Translations under genes and position numbers: made by a program
The notes under the pieces: generated by a model
Database searches by the model: none
What the model saw: the letters and a program-made list of their open reading frames with translations, nothing else
What the model was told of the DNA's origin: nothing
Part shown: one piece after another, positions 38,663-49,413 of the stretch
How the letters are laid out: each line of letters opens with the position of its first letter
Numbering within the stretch: position 1 is the first letter of the stretch
NCBI GenBank assembly: GCA_027486255.1
Contig: JAIXPL010000049.1
Coordinates: 38,284-102,283, forward strand
Direction of reading: 5' to 3'
DNA: 64,000 bases
Source of the DNA: Comamonadaceae bacterium
GTDB lineage: Bacteria; Pseudomonadota; Gammaproteobacteria; Burkholderiales; Burkholderiaceae_C

Positions 38663-39487
38663 TCAGCGCAGCAGGGACAGCACCGTCTGCGGCTGCTGGT
38701 TGGCCTGCGCCAGCATGGCCGTGGCCGCTTGCTGGATGATCTGCGTGCGGGCCAGCTCCGTGGTGGCCTTGCCGTAGTCCGTGTCCTGAATGCGGCTGCG
38801 CGAAGCGGCCATGTTGGTGGCTGTGCTGGTCAGGCTGTCAGCCGCATAGGTGATGCGGTTGATCTTGGCACCCAGGTCACCGCGGTAGGTGTCGATGGTG
38901 GTCAAGGCCGTGTCGACGGCCGCGATGGCGTCGGTGGCATTGCTCACGGTATCGACCTTGCTCGTCGAGCCCACGGCGGTGCTCACACCCGTCATGCCGT
39001 CGAGGTCCTTGAAGGTCACATCAATGGTCTGGCTAGCGTCGGCGCCCACCTGGAACTTGTAAACAGTCGAGGCATTCGTCACAGCCGTGCCGTTCCACTC
39101 GGTGTTGGTGGCAATGCGGGTGATCTCTTCCTGCAGTTGCAGGTACTCAGCCTGCAAGGCATTGCGGTCGTCGGTGAAGTTGGTGCCGTTGGCCGACTGC
39201 ACGGCCAGTTCACGCATCCGCTGGAGCATGTTGCTCACCTCGCTGGTGGCGCCTTCGACGGTCTGGACCATCGAGATCGCGTCATTGGCGTTGCGCACGG
39301 CCTGGTTCAGGCCGCGGATCTGCGCCGTCATCTTGTTGCTGATGGCCAGGCCCGCAGCATCATCGGCGGCGCTGTTGATGCGCTTACCGGTGGATAACTG
39401 CTCCATGGCCTTGGTCAGCGAGCGACCATTCACGGCCAAGGCCTGCTGGGCGACCAGTGACCTGGTGTTGGTGTTGATAACACTCAT
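38663..39487 (-). CDS. Flagellin (copy 3)
   Basis: [24 protein letters not shown]...[27 protein letters not shown]. Confidence 0.96.
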   Translation of the reverse strand: MSVINTNTRSLVAQQALAVNGRSLTKAMEQLSTGKRINSAADDAAGLAISNKMTAQIRGLNQAVRNANDAISMVQTVEGATSEVSNMLQRMRELAVQSANGTNFTDDRNALQAEYLQLQEEITRIATNTEWNGTAVTNASTVYKFQVGADASQTIDVTFKDLDGMTGVSTAVGSTSKVDTVSNATDAIAAVDTALTTIDTYRGDLGAKINRITYAADSLTSTATNMAASRSRIQDTDYGKATTELARTQIIQQAATAMLAQANQQPQTVLSLLR

Positions 39488-39536
39488 GAGGGACTCCTAA
39501 AACTGAGTGGCACGTCGAGGTTGACGAGTGCTTGAT

Positions 39537-39563
39537 GAATCGACACTGGAACTTAAAACTGAA
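39537..39563 (-). promoter_or_regulatory. Sigma-28 promoter for flagellin 3
   Basis: Minus strand TTCAGTTT-N11-GTCGATTC, about 50 nt upstream of the ATG. Confidence 0.65.
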
Positions 39564-39580
39564 GGGCTAGCGCGTGAGAT

Positions 39581-39949
39581 TCAAATGAATTCGTTGTGCA
39601 GCAGACCCTTGAAATCTTCAATGGAGTGGGCCACGCGGAGCATGGTTTCGTCTGGAATCTGGCGCACCACTTCGCCCGTGTGCGTGTTCTTGACCGTGAT
39701 GACGGTGCGATTGGCTTTTTCATCCATGTCAAAGGACAGGTTGCGCCCCTGCTTCTTCATGTGGTCGTTCAGGCGGGCAATGGCCTCACGCAACTCCTCA
39801 AGCATGCGGGAGGGATCGGCTGCCTTGGGTGCAGCCACCTCGGCAGCCGCTGGCGCCTTGGCGTACGGCTCGGCCACGACCCGGCCTGCCGTGGGCTCAA
39901 CCGGGCGCTGGACCCGCGACGGGTCTGAAGGTGTGATGGAAAGGCTCAT
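39581..39949 (-). CDS. flaG: Flagellar protein FlaG
   Basis: ELREAIARLNDHMKKQGRNLSFDMDEKANRTVITVKNTHTGEVVRQIPDETMLRVAHSIEDFKGLLHNEFI. Confidence 0.9.
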   Translation of the reverse strand: MSLSITPSDPSRVQRPVEPTAGRVVAEPYAKAPAAAEVAAPKAADPSRMLEELREAIARLNDHMKKQGRNLSFDMDEKANRTVITVKNTHTGEVVRQIPDETMLRVAHSIEDFKGLLHNEFI

Positions 39950-40039
39950 GGTCGTTCCTTGCGAAAAGACGGCTTTCTGCGGTGCAAAAGGCACAGGTCC
40001 ACCTGGAAGGCAGACTGCAGAAAGACTCGGTCATCCACA

Positions 40040-40066
40040 GGATCGACGCGATCTGACGGAACTTGA
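40040..40066 (-). promoter_or_regulatory. Sigma-28 promoter upstream of flaG
   Basis: Minus strand TCAAGTTC-N11-GTCGATCC. Confidence 0.65.
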
Positions 40067-40127
40067 GGGCCGACTCAAAAAAGTTTTGTGGGGGCGGGCT
40101 AAACCGCCCAGCCGGATGCCGGTGCGA

Positions 40128-41591
40128 TCAGCGTGTATAGGCGGCCATCATGCCTTCAAAGGTACTGGTGAGGCTGGATCTGAGGCTGTTCGAATTACCC
40201 ACCACCGACTCCATGAGAGAAAACTGATTCGTATAACGCTCCAGCAACTTCTCCAGGCGGGCATCCAGATCCTTGAGCCGGGACTTGTACTTGGCCAGAT
40301 CCTTGTTGGCCGACTCAGTTTGCTGGGCCAGCTGACCTGTCGAGCGCAGCATCTTGTCGATCTTGACCACGGCATCACCCGCAATACCTGCCGCCTGGTT
40401 GCTAAACAGGCTCTTGTTGTTGGTGCCCGCGCTGAAAAACTTGCTGATGTCCTCGAAATTTCCCGCAAGCGCTGTGTTCAGCTTGGACTCGTCCAGGGTG
40501 AGGCGACCATTGCGATCAAAGGAGATGCCGATGTCCCGTGCCGCCGTCAGCCTGGTGCCAGGCGTGCTGGAGTCGCTCACCATCAAGTTGCGCATCTGGC
40601 TGCGAATGCTGCGCACCAGGCTGTCACCGGCGAGGGACCCACCCAGGGTTTCCACCTCGCTCTTGCGATCCTCGAGGATCTTGAGCGACTGGTCGAAGTC
40701 GTTGTAGGCCTGTACCAGGGACTTGATGTTGTCTTTGGTGGATTGCGTATCACGGCTGAAATTGAGCTGAGCCGGCGAGCTGGTTACAGCCGCCAGTTCC
40801 AGGGTCACACCAGGAATGGCGCCTGTGATCGAGTTACTGGACTGACTGAAGAGCTGCCCATTGACCTGCACCTTGGCATTGGCTGCCTCTTGCAAAAACT
40901 TGTCCTGCAACAGGGGGGCCGCATTCAGATCGCCGTGGTAGCTGGTGGGGTCGATACCGAGAACAAAGGCCTTGTTCTCACCGACGCCACCCTTGAGCTC
41001 CATGGCAAAGTAGTTGATCCCTCGGCTGTTGTATCGAACCAGCTCTGCACTGATACCGGCAGACTGAGCGCTGGAATGGCCATTGATCGTTTGGATGATC
41101 TTGTCCAGGCTGGCAGGCTGGGCGACCGTGATCTCGGTGGGTGTGACTGACCCGGGCAGACTGAGCTGAAGCTTGAGATCTTGTCCGTTGTTGATGTCAG
41201 CGCTGGAATTGGTGAAACCCGCACTCAATGAGCGCTGGGCAGCGGACATTTGCAGAACATTGACCTGATGTGTACCCGCTACGGCGCTGGAGCCCAGCGT
41301 TGCGCTAAAGGCCGAAGCCTGGGTGTTCTTGGTGACCAGGCTCCCAAAATCACTGGCGTCATTGAGCTTCTCGAAGGCTGCCTTGAGCTGCGACAGGGTG
41401 TAGCTGAGCGCGCCATAGCCGGAAATGCGGGCCTCGGTCTTGGTGATGCTGCTGCTGATGCGGTCCTTCTGGGGCGCCACCTCAGACTCGGCCAGGCTCT
41501 GGGCCAGCGACTTGACATCGATGCCCGAGCCAGCGCCCAAGGCCTGGATGGCGTTGGTCGAGGCGCTGCTGGTGCTGCTGGTGGTGGCCAT
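40128..41591 (-). CDS. fliD: Flagellar hook-associated protein 2 (filament cap)
   Basis: GAGSGIDVKSLAQSLAESEVAPQKDRI..., C-terminal FliD region RLKDLDARLEKLLERYTNQFSLMESVV. Confidence 0.94.
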   Translation of the reverse strand: MATTSSTSSASTNAIQALGAGSGIDVKSLAQSLAESEVAPQKDRISSSITKTEARISGYGALSYTLSQLKAAFEKLNDASDFGSLVTKNTQASAFSATLGSSAVAGTHQVNVLQMSAAQRSLSAGFTNSSADINNGQDLKLQLSLPGSVTPTEITVAQPASLDKIIQTINGHSSAQSAGISAELVRYNSRGINYFAMELKGGVGENKAFVLGIDPTSYHGDLNAAPLLQDKFLQEAANAKVQVNGQLFSQSSNSITGAIPGVTLELAAVTSSPAQLNFSRDTQSTKDNIKSLVQAYNDFDQSLKILEDRKSEVETLGGSLAGDSLVRSIRSQMRNLMVSDSSTPGTRLTAARDIGISFDRNGRLTLDESKLNTALAGNFEDISKFFSAGTNNKSLFSNQAAGIAGDAVVKIDKMLRSTGQLAQQTESANKDLAKYKSRLKDLDARLEKLLERYTNQFSLMESVVGNSNSLRSSLTSTFEGMMAAYTR

Positions 41592-41628
41592 GCGGAATGG
41601 ACTTCCTGAAGAAATTCAGAAGATTAAA

Positions 41629-41655
41629 GAATCGACCGGACGGGCGAGAACTTGA
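41629..41655 (-). promoter_or_regulatory. Sigma-28-like promoter upstream of fliD
   Basis: Minus strand TCAAGTTC-N11-GTCGATTC. Confidence 0.65.
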
Positions 41656-41665
41656 GGAGTCAGCT

Positions 41666-42598
41666 TCAGCGCAGGTAATTGAACAGGCTGAGCTGCGAAA
41701 TCTTGGCAAAACTGCTTTGGGCAGCTTCCAGCGAAAGCATCTGTTTGTTCATCAGGGTGATGGCCTTGGAGTAATCCAGATCCTCCACCGCCGCCAGGTT
41801 GGCCTTGAAGGTGGCCAGGGTGTCTTCAAGGGTGAAGGTTTGCTGCTCCAGGATGCTCATATCCGTGCCCACGTCGGCCTGGGCCTGGAGCAGGCCGTCG
41901 AGCAAGCCGTCGAGTTCCTTGTTGCCGCGCTGCATGGCCGTCTGCGAGGAGTTCTTGACGCCCTGGATCATGTCGTCGAATGAGTCAAAGAACTCCACAC
42001 CCTGGCTGTTGCCCTGGCCGTCGGTGCGCACCACGCGGTTGAACACGTCGGCGACCGCCCGGTTGATGGGCAGCGAGCGCTGGTCACCAATCATCACGCC
42101 CATGCGGGTGCGGTCGCCCTGGTACACGGGCGAGGCCGTGGGGTCATCGGCCGGCACGGCAAAAGCCGGCTGGCCCACGCGGCTGCCGGAGAACAGGTAG
42201 TTGCCGTTGTTGTCCTGGCTGTTGGCCAGGCTGAGAATCTGCTCGCGCAGGCCTTGCAGCTCGGTGGCAATCGACTGCCGATCCGAGGCGGACACGCTGT
42301 CGTTGGAGGCCTGGACCACCAGTTCCTTGGCCCTGAACATGAGGTTGACCACGCTGTCGATGGCGCCGTTTTCCACATCCAGCCGGGCTTTGACCAGGCC
42401 CATGTTGCCGATGTAGTTCTCGTGGCGGGCCAGCAGCGACTTGTAGCGCTGGATCAGCGCGGCCTGCTCGGGCGCGTCGCTCGGGCGCTGCACCTGCTTG
42501 CCACTGGCCACATCGGCCTGGCTCTTGACCACGCGGGACTGCACATTGCTCATCTGCTGGGCAGCACGGTCAAACAAATAGCTGGTGGAAATGGTCAT
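41666..42598 (-). CDS. flgL: Flagellar hook-associated protein 3
   Basis: MTISTSYLFDRAAQQMSNVQSRVVKSQADVASGKQVQRPSDAPEQAALIQ. Confidence 0.93.
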   Translation of the reverse strand: MTISTSYLFDRAAQQMSNVQSRVVKSQADVASGKQVQRPSDAPEQAALIQRYKSLLARHENYIGNMGLVKARLDVENGAIDSVVNLMFRAKELVVQASNDSVSASDRQSIATELQGLREQILSLANSQDNNGNYLFSGSRVGQPAFAVPADDPTASPVYQGDRTRMGVMIGDQRSLPINRAVADVFNRVVRTDGQGNSQGVEFFDSFDDMIQGVKNSSQTAMQRGNKELDGLLDGLLQAQADVGTDMSILEQQTFTLEDTLATFKANLAAVEDLDYSKAITLMNKQMLSLEAAQSSFAKISQLSLFNYLR

Positions 42599-42644
42599 GG
42601 CAAGTTCCGGGGTGAAAGAGGTCTAGGCTGCTCAGGAACCGGAC

Positions 42645-45422
42645 TCAGCGCAGCTGGATGATGGAGTCGAACAACTGGGAAGCCACCTGCATGACCTTGG
42701 CCGAGGCCTGGTAGGCCTGCTGGTAGCGGATCAGGCTGGCGGCCTCTTCGTCCAGGTTCACGCCGACCACCTGGTCGCGCTTTTCCTGGGCCTGGTCGCG
42801 CACCACGGTGAGCGCATCCTTGGCAATCGAGGCCTGGCGGGCCAGGTTGCCCATCTGGTTGACATGGTCGGTGTAGCCACCGGCCAGGGTCTTGGCGCCG
42901 CGGAGCAACTGGGCGCTTTGCAGCGCAGAAATCGCGCGAATGTTGTCGTTGTTACCCGCACCGTCGGGGTTGCCGTCCAGCATGAATCGGTCACCGCGCT
43001 GCGGCATGCTGGAAAAAGCAATCTTCAGGCCCCGGTAGCGAATACCGTCGTCCAAGGCCGCAGGGTCCAGGTCACGCTCGGCCAGCACCGAGCCGGTGGC
43101 TGTGTCGGTGATGCGGTAGCGCAGCGGGCTGGCACCGGTTGGCGTGACAAAGGTAATCTGCATCGGGTTGGCGCGCAGATCGCTGGCCACCGGCGCCGGC
43201 GAGCCGGCGTAGGTGGCTGACACCCGGGCGTTGTTGCCCGTGGCGGTGTCCGTCACGCACACCAGCAGGTCATCGGGCACGGTGCCCTTGATGTAGGCGG
43301 CGGTGCGAAAACCCAAAGCCGCCAGGTCGCTGGGTTTGCCGGCGGCGCCAAAACTCAGCTCAATAGGGGTGTCGGTGCCACTGACCAGGGCCCGCGAGAG
43401 TTCGAGGCGGCCGCTGTAGATGCCCGGCGTGATGTTCAGCGCGTTGCCGCCGTTGGCCAGCAAGGGTTCGACCTTGATGTCCTTGCCCTCGTTACTCGGG
43501 GTGTTGGTCAGCACGAGCTCGCCCTGCGGGTTCAGCGAGGCCTGCACGCCGCTGGAGGCGCTTTGGGTGTTGATGGCATCAACCAGGCCCTGGGCCGAAC
43601 CGAAGCCCGAACCCACGGGCGTGATGGTCACGCCGTTGAGGATGAGCGAGCGGTCAAGCTTGAGCTGGCTGGCCGGCGCCCGCACCTCGTTGAGGGCGCG
43701 GGCCGTGATGCCCTGGGCCTGGCCGGCGGCGTTGAGCCAGGCCGCCACCTCGGGCGCGGTCAGGCCGCTGTTGGAACTGGCGTTCAGAGCCGGCAGCGAC
43801 ACACCATTGAGCTTGAGGGTGTTGGCAGCAATCTGGGTGAGGCCGCTGCGCAGGCGCCCGCCTTCAAGCAAGGCTGGAATCGCCGCGCCAGGGGTGGGCC
43901 GGTCCTTGCTGTCAAAGGCCTGCGCCTTGAGCACCTCGGCCCGGGCGCCGTAGAACACTTGCATGCCGCGGTAGCCATCGGCGCCGGAGAGGTTGCGCTT
44001 GCTGGCGTCATACGTGGCGCCAGGCTCCACCCCACCGCTGCTCAGCAGGCCCTGCTGCTGCGAGGGGTTCAGGGGCGAGCCCAGCACATGGCGACCATCG
44101 CGCGTGAAAAGCTGCAGCTGCTGTTCGCCCTGCGCCTCACTGAGGTAGATGGTGACGTCCTTCAGGCCCGAGGCAATGCTGCCCACGCTGGCCAAGGGCG
44201 GGGTTCCCGCCACCGGAAAGCTCAGACCGGCGGCTGCACTGGCGTTGTTGCTCAGAACCGCGTTCAGCGCTTTGGGCGCACCGTACTCCGGTGCAGAAAA
44301 CGTCACCGTGGCGTCGGCACGGCCGGTGTTGTTGGCTGCCTCGATCACCCGGAACTGGGCGGCGGCGGCAATGCGCATGGGATCATCAATGGCCAGCTTG
44401 ATGCCAGCGGCAAGGTGTGCCGCGCCGGCTTCCACCTTGAACATGTCGCCGCCGAGCTGGCCGTAGCCGTCCACGCCCGAGCTGTGCAGGTCATTGACCT
44501 CGGTCATGAGCACGCGGGCGATGTCATCGAGCGCGTTGCGGCTGCCGTCGAGCACCTGCTCGCGAAAACTCATGAGCCCGGCCAGTTTGCCGCTGCTCAC
44601 GCTCACCAAAGACTTGGGGGTTTCACCGTAGGGATCGAGCACCAGGCCGATGCGGTTGGGCTCTTTGGCGTCGGTGGTGGTGCCGATGCGCACGGCCACC
44701 ATGTCCTTGACGATCACATCCTTGGATGCGGAGCTGCTGCCCACGCTGACCTGCACGGCGCCATTGACCGTGTAGTCCACCCGAATGTTCACAAACTGCG
44801 ACAGCTCCCGCAGCAGGCGGTCGCGCTGGTCCATCAGCTCGGAAGGCTGGCTCTGCACATTGCCGTGCTTGGCCAGCTGGCCATTGACGGCCGCCAGCTG
44901 CTGGGCCAGGGTGTTGACCGAGGCCACCGTGCCTTCGACGGCGTCGCGGGTTTCGGTGTCCACCAGATCGAGCTGGCTGGAGATCAGGCCAAAGCGGGAG
45001 GTCAGGCCCTGGGCTGAACGAAAGAATGAGCCGCGCAACGCCGCCGACGCGGGGTCGGTGGTCAGGCCGCGGGCCGAGGAGAAGAATTCATCGAGGGCGC
45101 TGACCAGGCCGGCACCCTCGCTGCCCATGAGGTCGACCACGCGGTTGGTGTAGTCCACCATGGGCTCCTGGCTGGCCAATTCGCTGTTGCTGCCGCGCAG
45201 GTTCAGCTCGGCGAAGGCGTCGTACTGGCGCTTGACGCGGTCATAAATGACGCCGGTGCCGATATAGGCGCCGCCCAGTTGCCGGGGGGCCGCCTCGCGC
45301 AGGTCCACAGCCTGACGGGAATAGCCGTCTGTGGAGACGTTGGCAATGTTGTTGCTGACAGTGGCCAGCGCCAGCTGGTAGGCCGCCGCCGCATTGCCTG
45401 CTACGCCCAGAAGGTCACTCAC
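42645..45422 (-). CDS. flgK: Flagellar hook-associated protein 1
   Basis: AAYQLALATVSNNIANVSTDGYSRQAVDL; C-terminal EEAASLIRYQQAYQASAKVMQVASQLFDSIIQLR. Confidence 0.95.
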   Translation of the reverse strand: MSDLLGVAGNAAAAYQLALATVSNNIANVSTDGYSRQAVDLREAAPRQLGGAYIGTGVIYDRVKRQYDAFAELNLRGSNSELASQEPMVDYTNRVVDLMGSEGAGLVSALDEFFSSARGLTTDPASAALRGSFFRSAQGLTSRFGLISSQLDLVDTETRDAVEGTVASVNTLAQQLAAVNGQLAKHGNVQSQPSELMDQRDRLLRELSQFVNIRVDYTVNGAVQVSVGSSSASKDVIVKDMVAVRIGTTTDAKEPNRIGLVLDPYGETPKSLVSVSSGKLAGLMSFREQVLDGSRNALDDIARVLMTEVNDLHSSGVDGYGQLGGDMFKVEAGAAHLAAGIKLAIDDPMRIAAAAQFRVIEAANNTGRADATVTFSAPEYGAPKALNAVLSNNASAAAGLSFPVAGTPPLASVGSIASGLKDVTIYLSEAQGEQQLQLFTRDGRHVLGSPLNPSQQQGLLSSGGVEPGATYDASKRNLSGADGYRGMQVFYGARAEVLKAQAFDSKDRPTPGAAIPALLEGGRLRSGLTQIAANTLKLNGVSLPALNASSNSGLTAPEVAAWLNAAGQAQGITARALNEVRAPASQLKLDRSLILNGVTITPVGSGFGSAQGLVDAINTQSASSGVQASLNPQGELVLTNTPSNEGKDIKVEPLLANGGNALNITPGIYSGRLELSRALVSGTDTPIELSFGAAGKPSDLAALGFRTAAYIKGTVPDDLLVCVTDTATGNNARVSATYAGSPAPVASDLRANPMQITFVTPTGASPLRYRITDTATGSVLAERDLDPAALDDGIRYRGLKIAFSSMPQRGDRFMLDGNPDGAGNNDNIRAISALQSAQLLRGAKTLAGGYTDHVNQMGNLARQASIAKDALTVVRDQAQEKRDQVVGVNLDEEAASLIRYQQAYQASAKVMQVASQLFDSIIQLR

Positions 45423-45916
45423 GGCTGGCTCCTCGTGAGGGCATCAATCCGGCTCAGGGGCAAAGCGGTAGCGGGGCGCGGCAAAGGCGCCAGAGGCGTG
45501 GGCGCAGTCTGCAAGGACAGGCCGGGCTGGGGCGGGTTCAGCGGCATGGCCGTGGGCGCTGCCCCGGCCTCGCGGGCTGCCAAGGCATCGGCCGCCGGCG
45601 TGATGGCGTTCATCTGGCGGGTTTGAGCCTCCACCAGCATGTCGGCTAGGCCAATCGAATTGCGCTTGGCCATGGCCATGGAGACTTCCTTGTCGAACAT
45701 GGCCTCGAAGGTGTCCGCATGGGGCGAGCTCATGAGGTCGCTTTTCTCGATCGACTCGCGCATGGACTTCATCATCATCTGCAGGAACAGGGCCTCGAAC
45801 TGCTGGGCCGTTTCGCGCAGGGCCGCCTTGCCATCGCGGGCAGCTTGCCCGCGCAGCTCGCCCAGGCCCTGAAAGTCCAGGTAGCTGCGGGCGGTGGCGT
45901 TGTTGATGGGTTCCAT
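45419..45916 (-). CDS. flgJ: FlgJ rod-cap-like protein lacking the muramidase domain
   Basis: AAQQFEALFLQMMMKSMRESI...FEAMFDKEVSMAMAKRNSIGLADMLV; only 165 aa. Confidence 0.9.
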   Translation of the reverse strand: MEPINNATARSYLDFQGLGELRGQAARDGKAALRETAQQFEALFLQMMMKSMRESIEKSDLMSSPHADTFEAMFDKEVSMAMAKRNSIGLADMLVEAQTRQMNAITPAADALAAREAGAAPTAMPLNPPQPGLSLQTAPTPLAPLPRPATALPLSRIDALTRSQP

Positions 45917-45952
45917 GGTGTGCAGGTCTCGAGCGGTTCAGATATTCAGGGC

Positions 45953-47092
45953 TTAGATCACCACCAGCTCGGCGCGCAGGCTGCCCGAGCTCTTGAGCGC
46001 CTCCAGGATGGCGATCAGGGCCGAGGGCGAGGCGCCCACCTGGTTCACGGCATCCACGATCTGGCGCAGGTCCACACCGGGCTGGAACAGGAACATGGGG
46101 TTCTTGGGTTCGTTGACGGCCACCTCGGCGTTCTGCACGCCCGCGGTCTGGCCGCCGCTCAGGGCATTGGGCTGCGACACCTCGTTGGTGGACGAAATGG
46201 CCACCGAGATGGTGCCGTGCGAGACGGCCGCCGCCGTCACACGCACATTGCGGCTGATCACCACGGTGCCCGTGCGCGAATTGACCACCACACGGGCCGG
46301 CGGCTCGCCAGGCACCACGTCGATGTTCTCCACCATGCTCATGAAGGCCACCCGCTGGCTGATGTCCTGCGGGGCGCGCACGGCCACCGACACGCTGTCG
46401 AAGGCCTTGGCCACGCCATCGCCAAAGCGGCTGTTGATGGCGTTGACGATGGCCGTGGTGGTGGTGAAGTCACCCTCGCGCACATTCAGGATCAGGTGCT
46501 CGGCGGTGGTAAATGGGGTGTCGACCGCGCGCTCCACGGTGGCGCCGCCCGGCACGCGGGCCGAGGTGGGTACACCAATAGCGACCCTGGAGCCCGCGGC
46601 ATTGGCATCGATGCCAGTGGCGGTGACCGAGCCCTGCGCCAGCGCATAGACCTCGCCGTCCACACCGCGCAAGCTGGTCAGCAGCAAGTTGCCGCCGCGC
46701 AGGTTGCTGGCCCGGCCAATGGCTGAGACGTTGATGTCGATCTTCTGGCCAGGCTTGGAAAAGCCAGGTAATTCAGCCGTGACCATGACGGCCGCCACGT
46801 TGCGGATGTCCATCTTGCCCACGGTGGTGGCGGTCTCAAAGTCCGCCAACACACCCTCCCGGGCAATGCCCATGCGCGCCAGCATGGTCTTCATGCTTTG
46901 GGTGGTGAAGGACACGTCGGCGCCGTCACCCGTGCCTTGCAAACCCACCACCAGGCCGTAGCCAATCAGCTGATTGGTGCGCTTGGCCGCCACATTGGCC
47001 AGGTCCTTGATGCGGTCGGCATGGGCCGCCGTGGGCAGGAGCGCGGCGGCCGACAGGGCCAGGCTCAGGAACAGGGAGGCGATGCGGTACAT
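45953..47092 (-). CDS. flgI: Flagellar P-ring protein
   Basis: DRIKDLANVAAKRTNQLIGYGLVVGLQGTGDG, signal peptide. Confidence 0.96.
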   Translation of the reverse strand: MYRIASLFLSLALSAAALLPTAAHADRIKDLANVAAKRTNQLIGYGLVVGLQGTGDGADVSFTTQSMKTMLARMGIAREGVLADFETATTVGKMDIRNVAAVMVTAELPGFSKPGQKIDINVSAIGRASNLRGGNLLLTSLRGVDGEVYALAQGSVTATGIDANAAGSRVAIGVPTSARVPGGATVERAVDTPFTTAEHLILNVREGDFTTTTAIVNAINSRFGDGVAKAFDSVSVAVRAPQDISQRVAFMSMVENIDVVPGEPPARVVVNSRTGTVVISRNVRVTAAAVSHGTISVAISSTNEVSQPNALSGGQTAGVQNAEVAVNEPKNPMFLFQPGVDLRQIVDAVNQVGASPSALIAILEALKSSGSLRAELVVI

Positions 47093-47137
47093 GGAAATCC
47101 TTGGAAGGGGGTCAGGCATGGCGCTTAGGAATGGCGC

Positions 47138-47815
47138 TTAAAAGGGCCAGAGCTTGAGCAGCGCGCTGGTGCCCCAGCCCGCACGGGTGGCAGCGGCCAG
47201 ATCGCCGGTGCCGCGGTAGGTGATCTGGGCATTGGCCAGCCGACGCGACTGCACGGTGTTGTTGGGCGCGATGTCCTCGGGGCGGATCATGCCGGCCACC
47301 TGAATCACCTCGGAGCCCTCGGTGAGTGCCAGCTGTTTTTCACCGCGCAGCACGAGGTTGCCATTGGGCAGCACGTTCACCACGGTGACCGCCACCGCCC
47401 CTTCCAGGGTGGCTTTCTGGTCGGCTGTGCCCACGCCATCGTTCTTGATGCTGCCGCCCAGCAGGTTGACGCCGGTGAGCAGTGCGCCCATGTTGGCGAC
47501 TTTATTTTGGGTACCGGTCGGTACAACAGCGTTGCTGGAGACCCGGCTGAGCGAGCTGTTTTGCTCGCGGGCAGCCTGGGTGGACTCGTTCAGGATCACG
47601 GTGATGACATCACCCACCTGGTAGCCCCGGCCACGGCCGAACAGGCTCTCGGCGATGCGGGGGTGGTAAATAGAGCCGGTGGCCAACTGCGGCCGCTCAG
47701 CGGGCTGGGGATAGACAGGGCCGAAATCGGCACTGTGCACCAGCGGCTGGGGCGGAATGATGGTGCAGCCTGACAGCAGGGCCAGCAGTGCGGCGGGAAC
47801 GAGAAGGTGTTTCAT
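47138..47815 (-). CDS. flgH: Flagellar L-ring lipoprotein
   Basis: LLALLSGC lipobox, QVGDVITVILNESTQAAREQNSSLSR. Confidence 0.95.
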   Translation of the reverse strand: MKHLLVPAALLALLSGCTIIPPQPLVHSADFGPVYPQPAERPQLATGSIYHPRIAESLFGRGRGYQVGDVITVILNESTQAAREQNSSLSRVSSNAVVPTGTQNKVANMGALLTGVNLLGGSIKNDGVGTADQKATLEGAVAVTVVNVLPNGNLVLRGEKQLALTEGSEVIQVAGMIRPEDIAPNNTVQSRRLANAQITYRGTGDLAAATRAGWGTSALLKLWPF

Positions 47816-47836
47816 GCCTGATCCGGTGAGGGCGCG

Positions 47837-48619
47837 TCAGAGACGCTCATTGATGAAGCGCAGCATGCTGTCGACCGCCGAGATGGCCTTGGAGTTGATC
47901 TCGTAGGCGCGCTGCGTCTCGATCATGCTGACCATCTCCTCGACCACGTTCACGTTCGAGGCCTCCAGGGAGCCCTGCACCAGCGAGCCGGCGCCGGCCT
48001 GGCCGGGCACCAGCACCTGCGGCGCTCCGCTGGCTGGGGTCTCGCGCATCAGGTTTTGGCCCAGCGACTGCAGGCCGCTCGGGTTGATGAAGCGGGCGAT
48101 CTGGATCTGGCCCAGCACCTGGTTGGCGCCGCCGGCCAGCTCCACCGAGACCGTGCCGTCGCGGCCGATGGTCATGCTCGAAGCATTGGGCGGGACGGTG
48201 ATGGCCGGCTGCACCAGGGCGCCGCCGGCGGTCACCAGCTGGCCAGTGGCCGAGAGTTTGAAGCTGCCGTCGCGGCTGTAGGCCAGGGTGCCATCGGGCT
48301 GGGCAATCTGGAAGTAGCCATTGCCGGTGATCGCCACGTCCAGGGGGTTCTGGGTGGTGATGGTGTTGCCCTGGGCGTGCAGCTTTTCGGTGGCGACCAC
48401 GCGCACACCGGTACCGAGCATCATGCCGGTGGGCGATTGCGCGCCGGCATCGACCTGGCTGCCAGCCTGGCGCACGTTCTGGTAGAGCATGTCCTCGAAC
48501 ACCGCGCGGTCGCGCTTGAAGCCCGTCGTATTGACGTTGGCCAGGTTGTTCGAGATCACATTCATTCGGGTCTGCTGGGCATCCAGACCCGTTTTCGCGA
48601 CCCACATGGAAGCATCCAT
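47837..48619 (-). CDS. flgG: Flagellar distal rod protein
   Basis: [47 protein letters not shown]. Confidence 0.96.
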   Translation of the reverse strand: MDASMWVAKTGLDAQQTRMNVISNNLANVNTTGFKRDRAVFEDMLYQNVRQAGSQVDAGAQSPTGMMLGTGVRVVATEKLHAQGNTITTQNPLDVAITGNGYFQIAQPDGTLAYSRDGSFKLSATGQLVTAGGALVQPAITVPPNASSMTIGRDGTVSVELAGGANQVLGQIQIARFINPSGLQSLGQNLMRETPASGAPQVLVPGQAGAGSLVQGSLEASNVNVVEEMVSMIETQRAYEINSKAISAVDSMLRFINERL

Positions 48620-48650
48620 CGTCGGCTCCTTGGTTATTTAAATCGGGGAC

Positions 48651-49412
48651 TCAGGCATTGAGCTTCATCATGGAGGAGCCGGCTTCATCGCCGCTCTTGA
48701 CCTCTTGGATGATGCGCACCTGTTGTTCAAAGGACCGGGACTGGTCCATCATCTTCACGAGAATCTGCATGGCGTTGACGTTGCTGCCCTCCAGGGCACG
48801 GGCCGTCACGGTGGTGGGCTTGGTGCCGTTGGTGATGTCTGCGTTCTCCTTGCCCTCGGGCTGGAACAGACCGTCTTCACGGCGCTCGAGCTTGGTCTGG
48901 GCGGCATCGCGCAGCATCAGACGCCCGACCAGCACGCCGGCCGGGTTGCCCTGGCCGGGCACCACGGCAAACACGGTGCCGTCGGCATTGATGTTGACAT
49001 CGGCATTGACTGGCACGGTCAGCGGCCCGCCGCCGTCGGCCCGCACGGCGTAGCCGGAGCCGTTTTCCAGCACACCGGTGGAACTGATGCGCAGGTCGCC
49101 GCGGCGGGTGAAGGCCAGCTTGCCATCAGCCGTGCTCACGCCAAGCACAGCCCGGTCGTTCATGGAAATATCGAGCGGTCGGCCCGTGGCCATGACGGGA
49201 CCCGGATTGAGCTGGATCACGTCGGTGGCCGTGGCCTGTGGCTGGATGCGGGTGGGCATACCTGGGCCCTCGGCCGTGACGGCCACCACAGCACTTTCAT
49301 AGCTGCGCTTGAAGCCGGGCGTGAGCACGTTGGCCAGCTCGTTCACCGCGACCTGGCGCGTCAGGCGCTGCTCGTTGATCGCGGCGGCGGCGTTAAAAGC
49401 TAGACGATCCAT
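48651..49412 (-). CDS. flgF: Flagellar proximal rod protein
   Basis: MDRLAFNAAAAINEQRLTRQVAVNELANVLTPGFKRS, C-terminal SNVNAMQILVKMMDQSRSFEQQVRIIQ. Confidence 0.93.
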   Translation of the reverse strand: MDRLAFNAAAAINEQRLTRQVAVNELANVLTPGFKRSYESAVVAVTAEGPGMPTRIQPQATATDVIQLNPGPVMATGRPLDISMNDRAVLGVSTADGKLAFTRRGDLRISSTGVLENGSGYAVRADGGGPLTVPVNADVNINADGTVFAVVPGQGNPAGVLVGRLMLRDAAQTKLERREDGLFQPEGKENADITNGTKPTTVTARALEGSNVNAMQILVKMMDQSRSFEQQVRIIQEVKSGDEAGSSMMKLNA

Positions 49413-49413
49413 C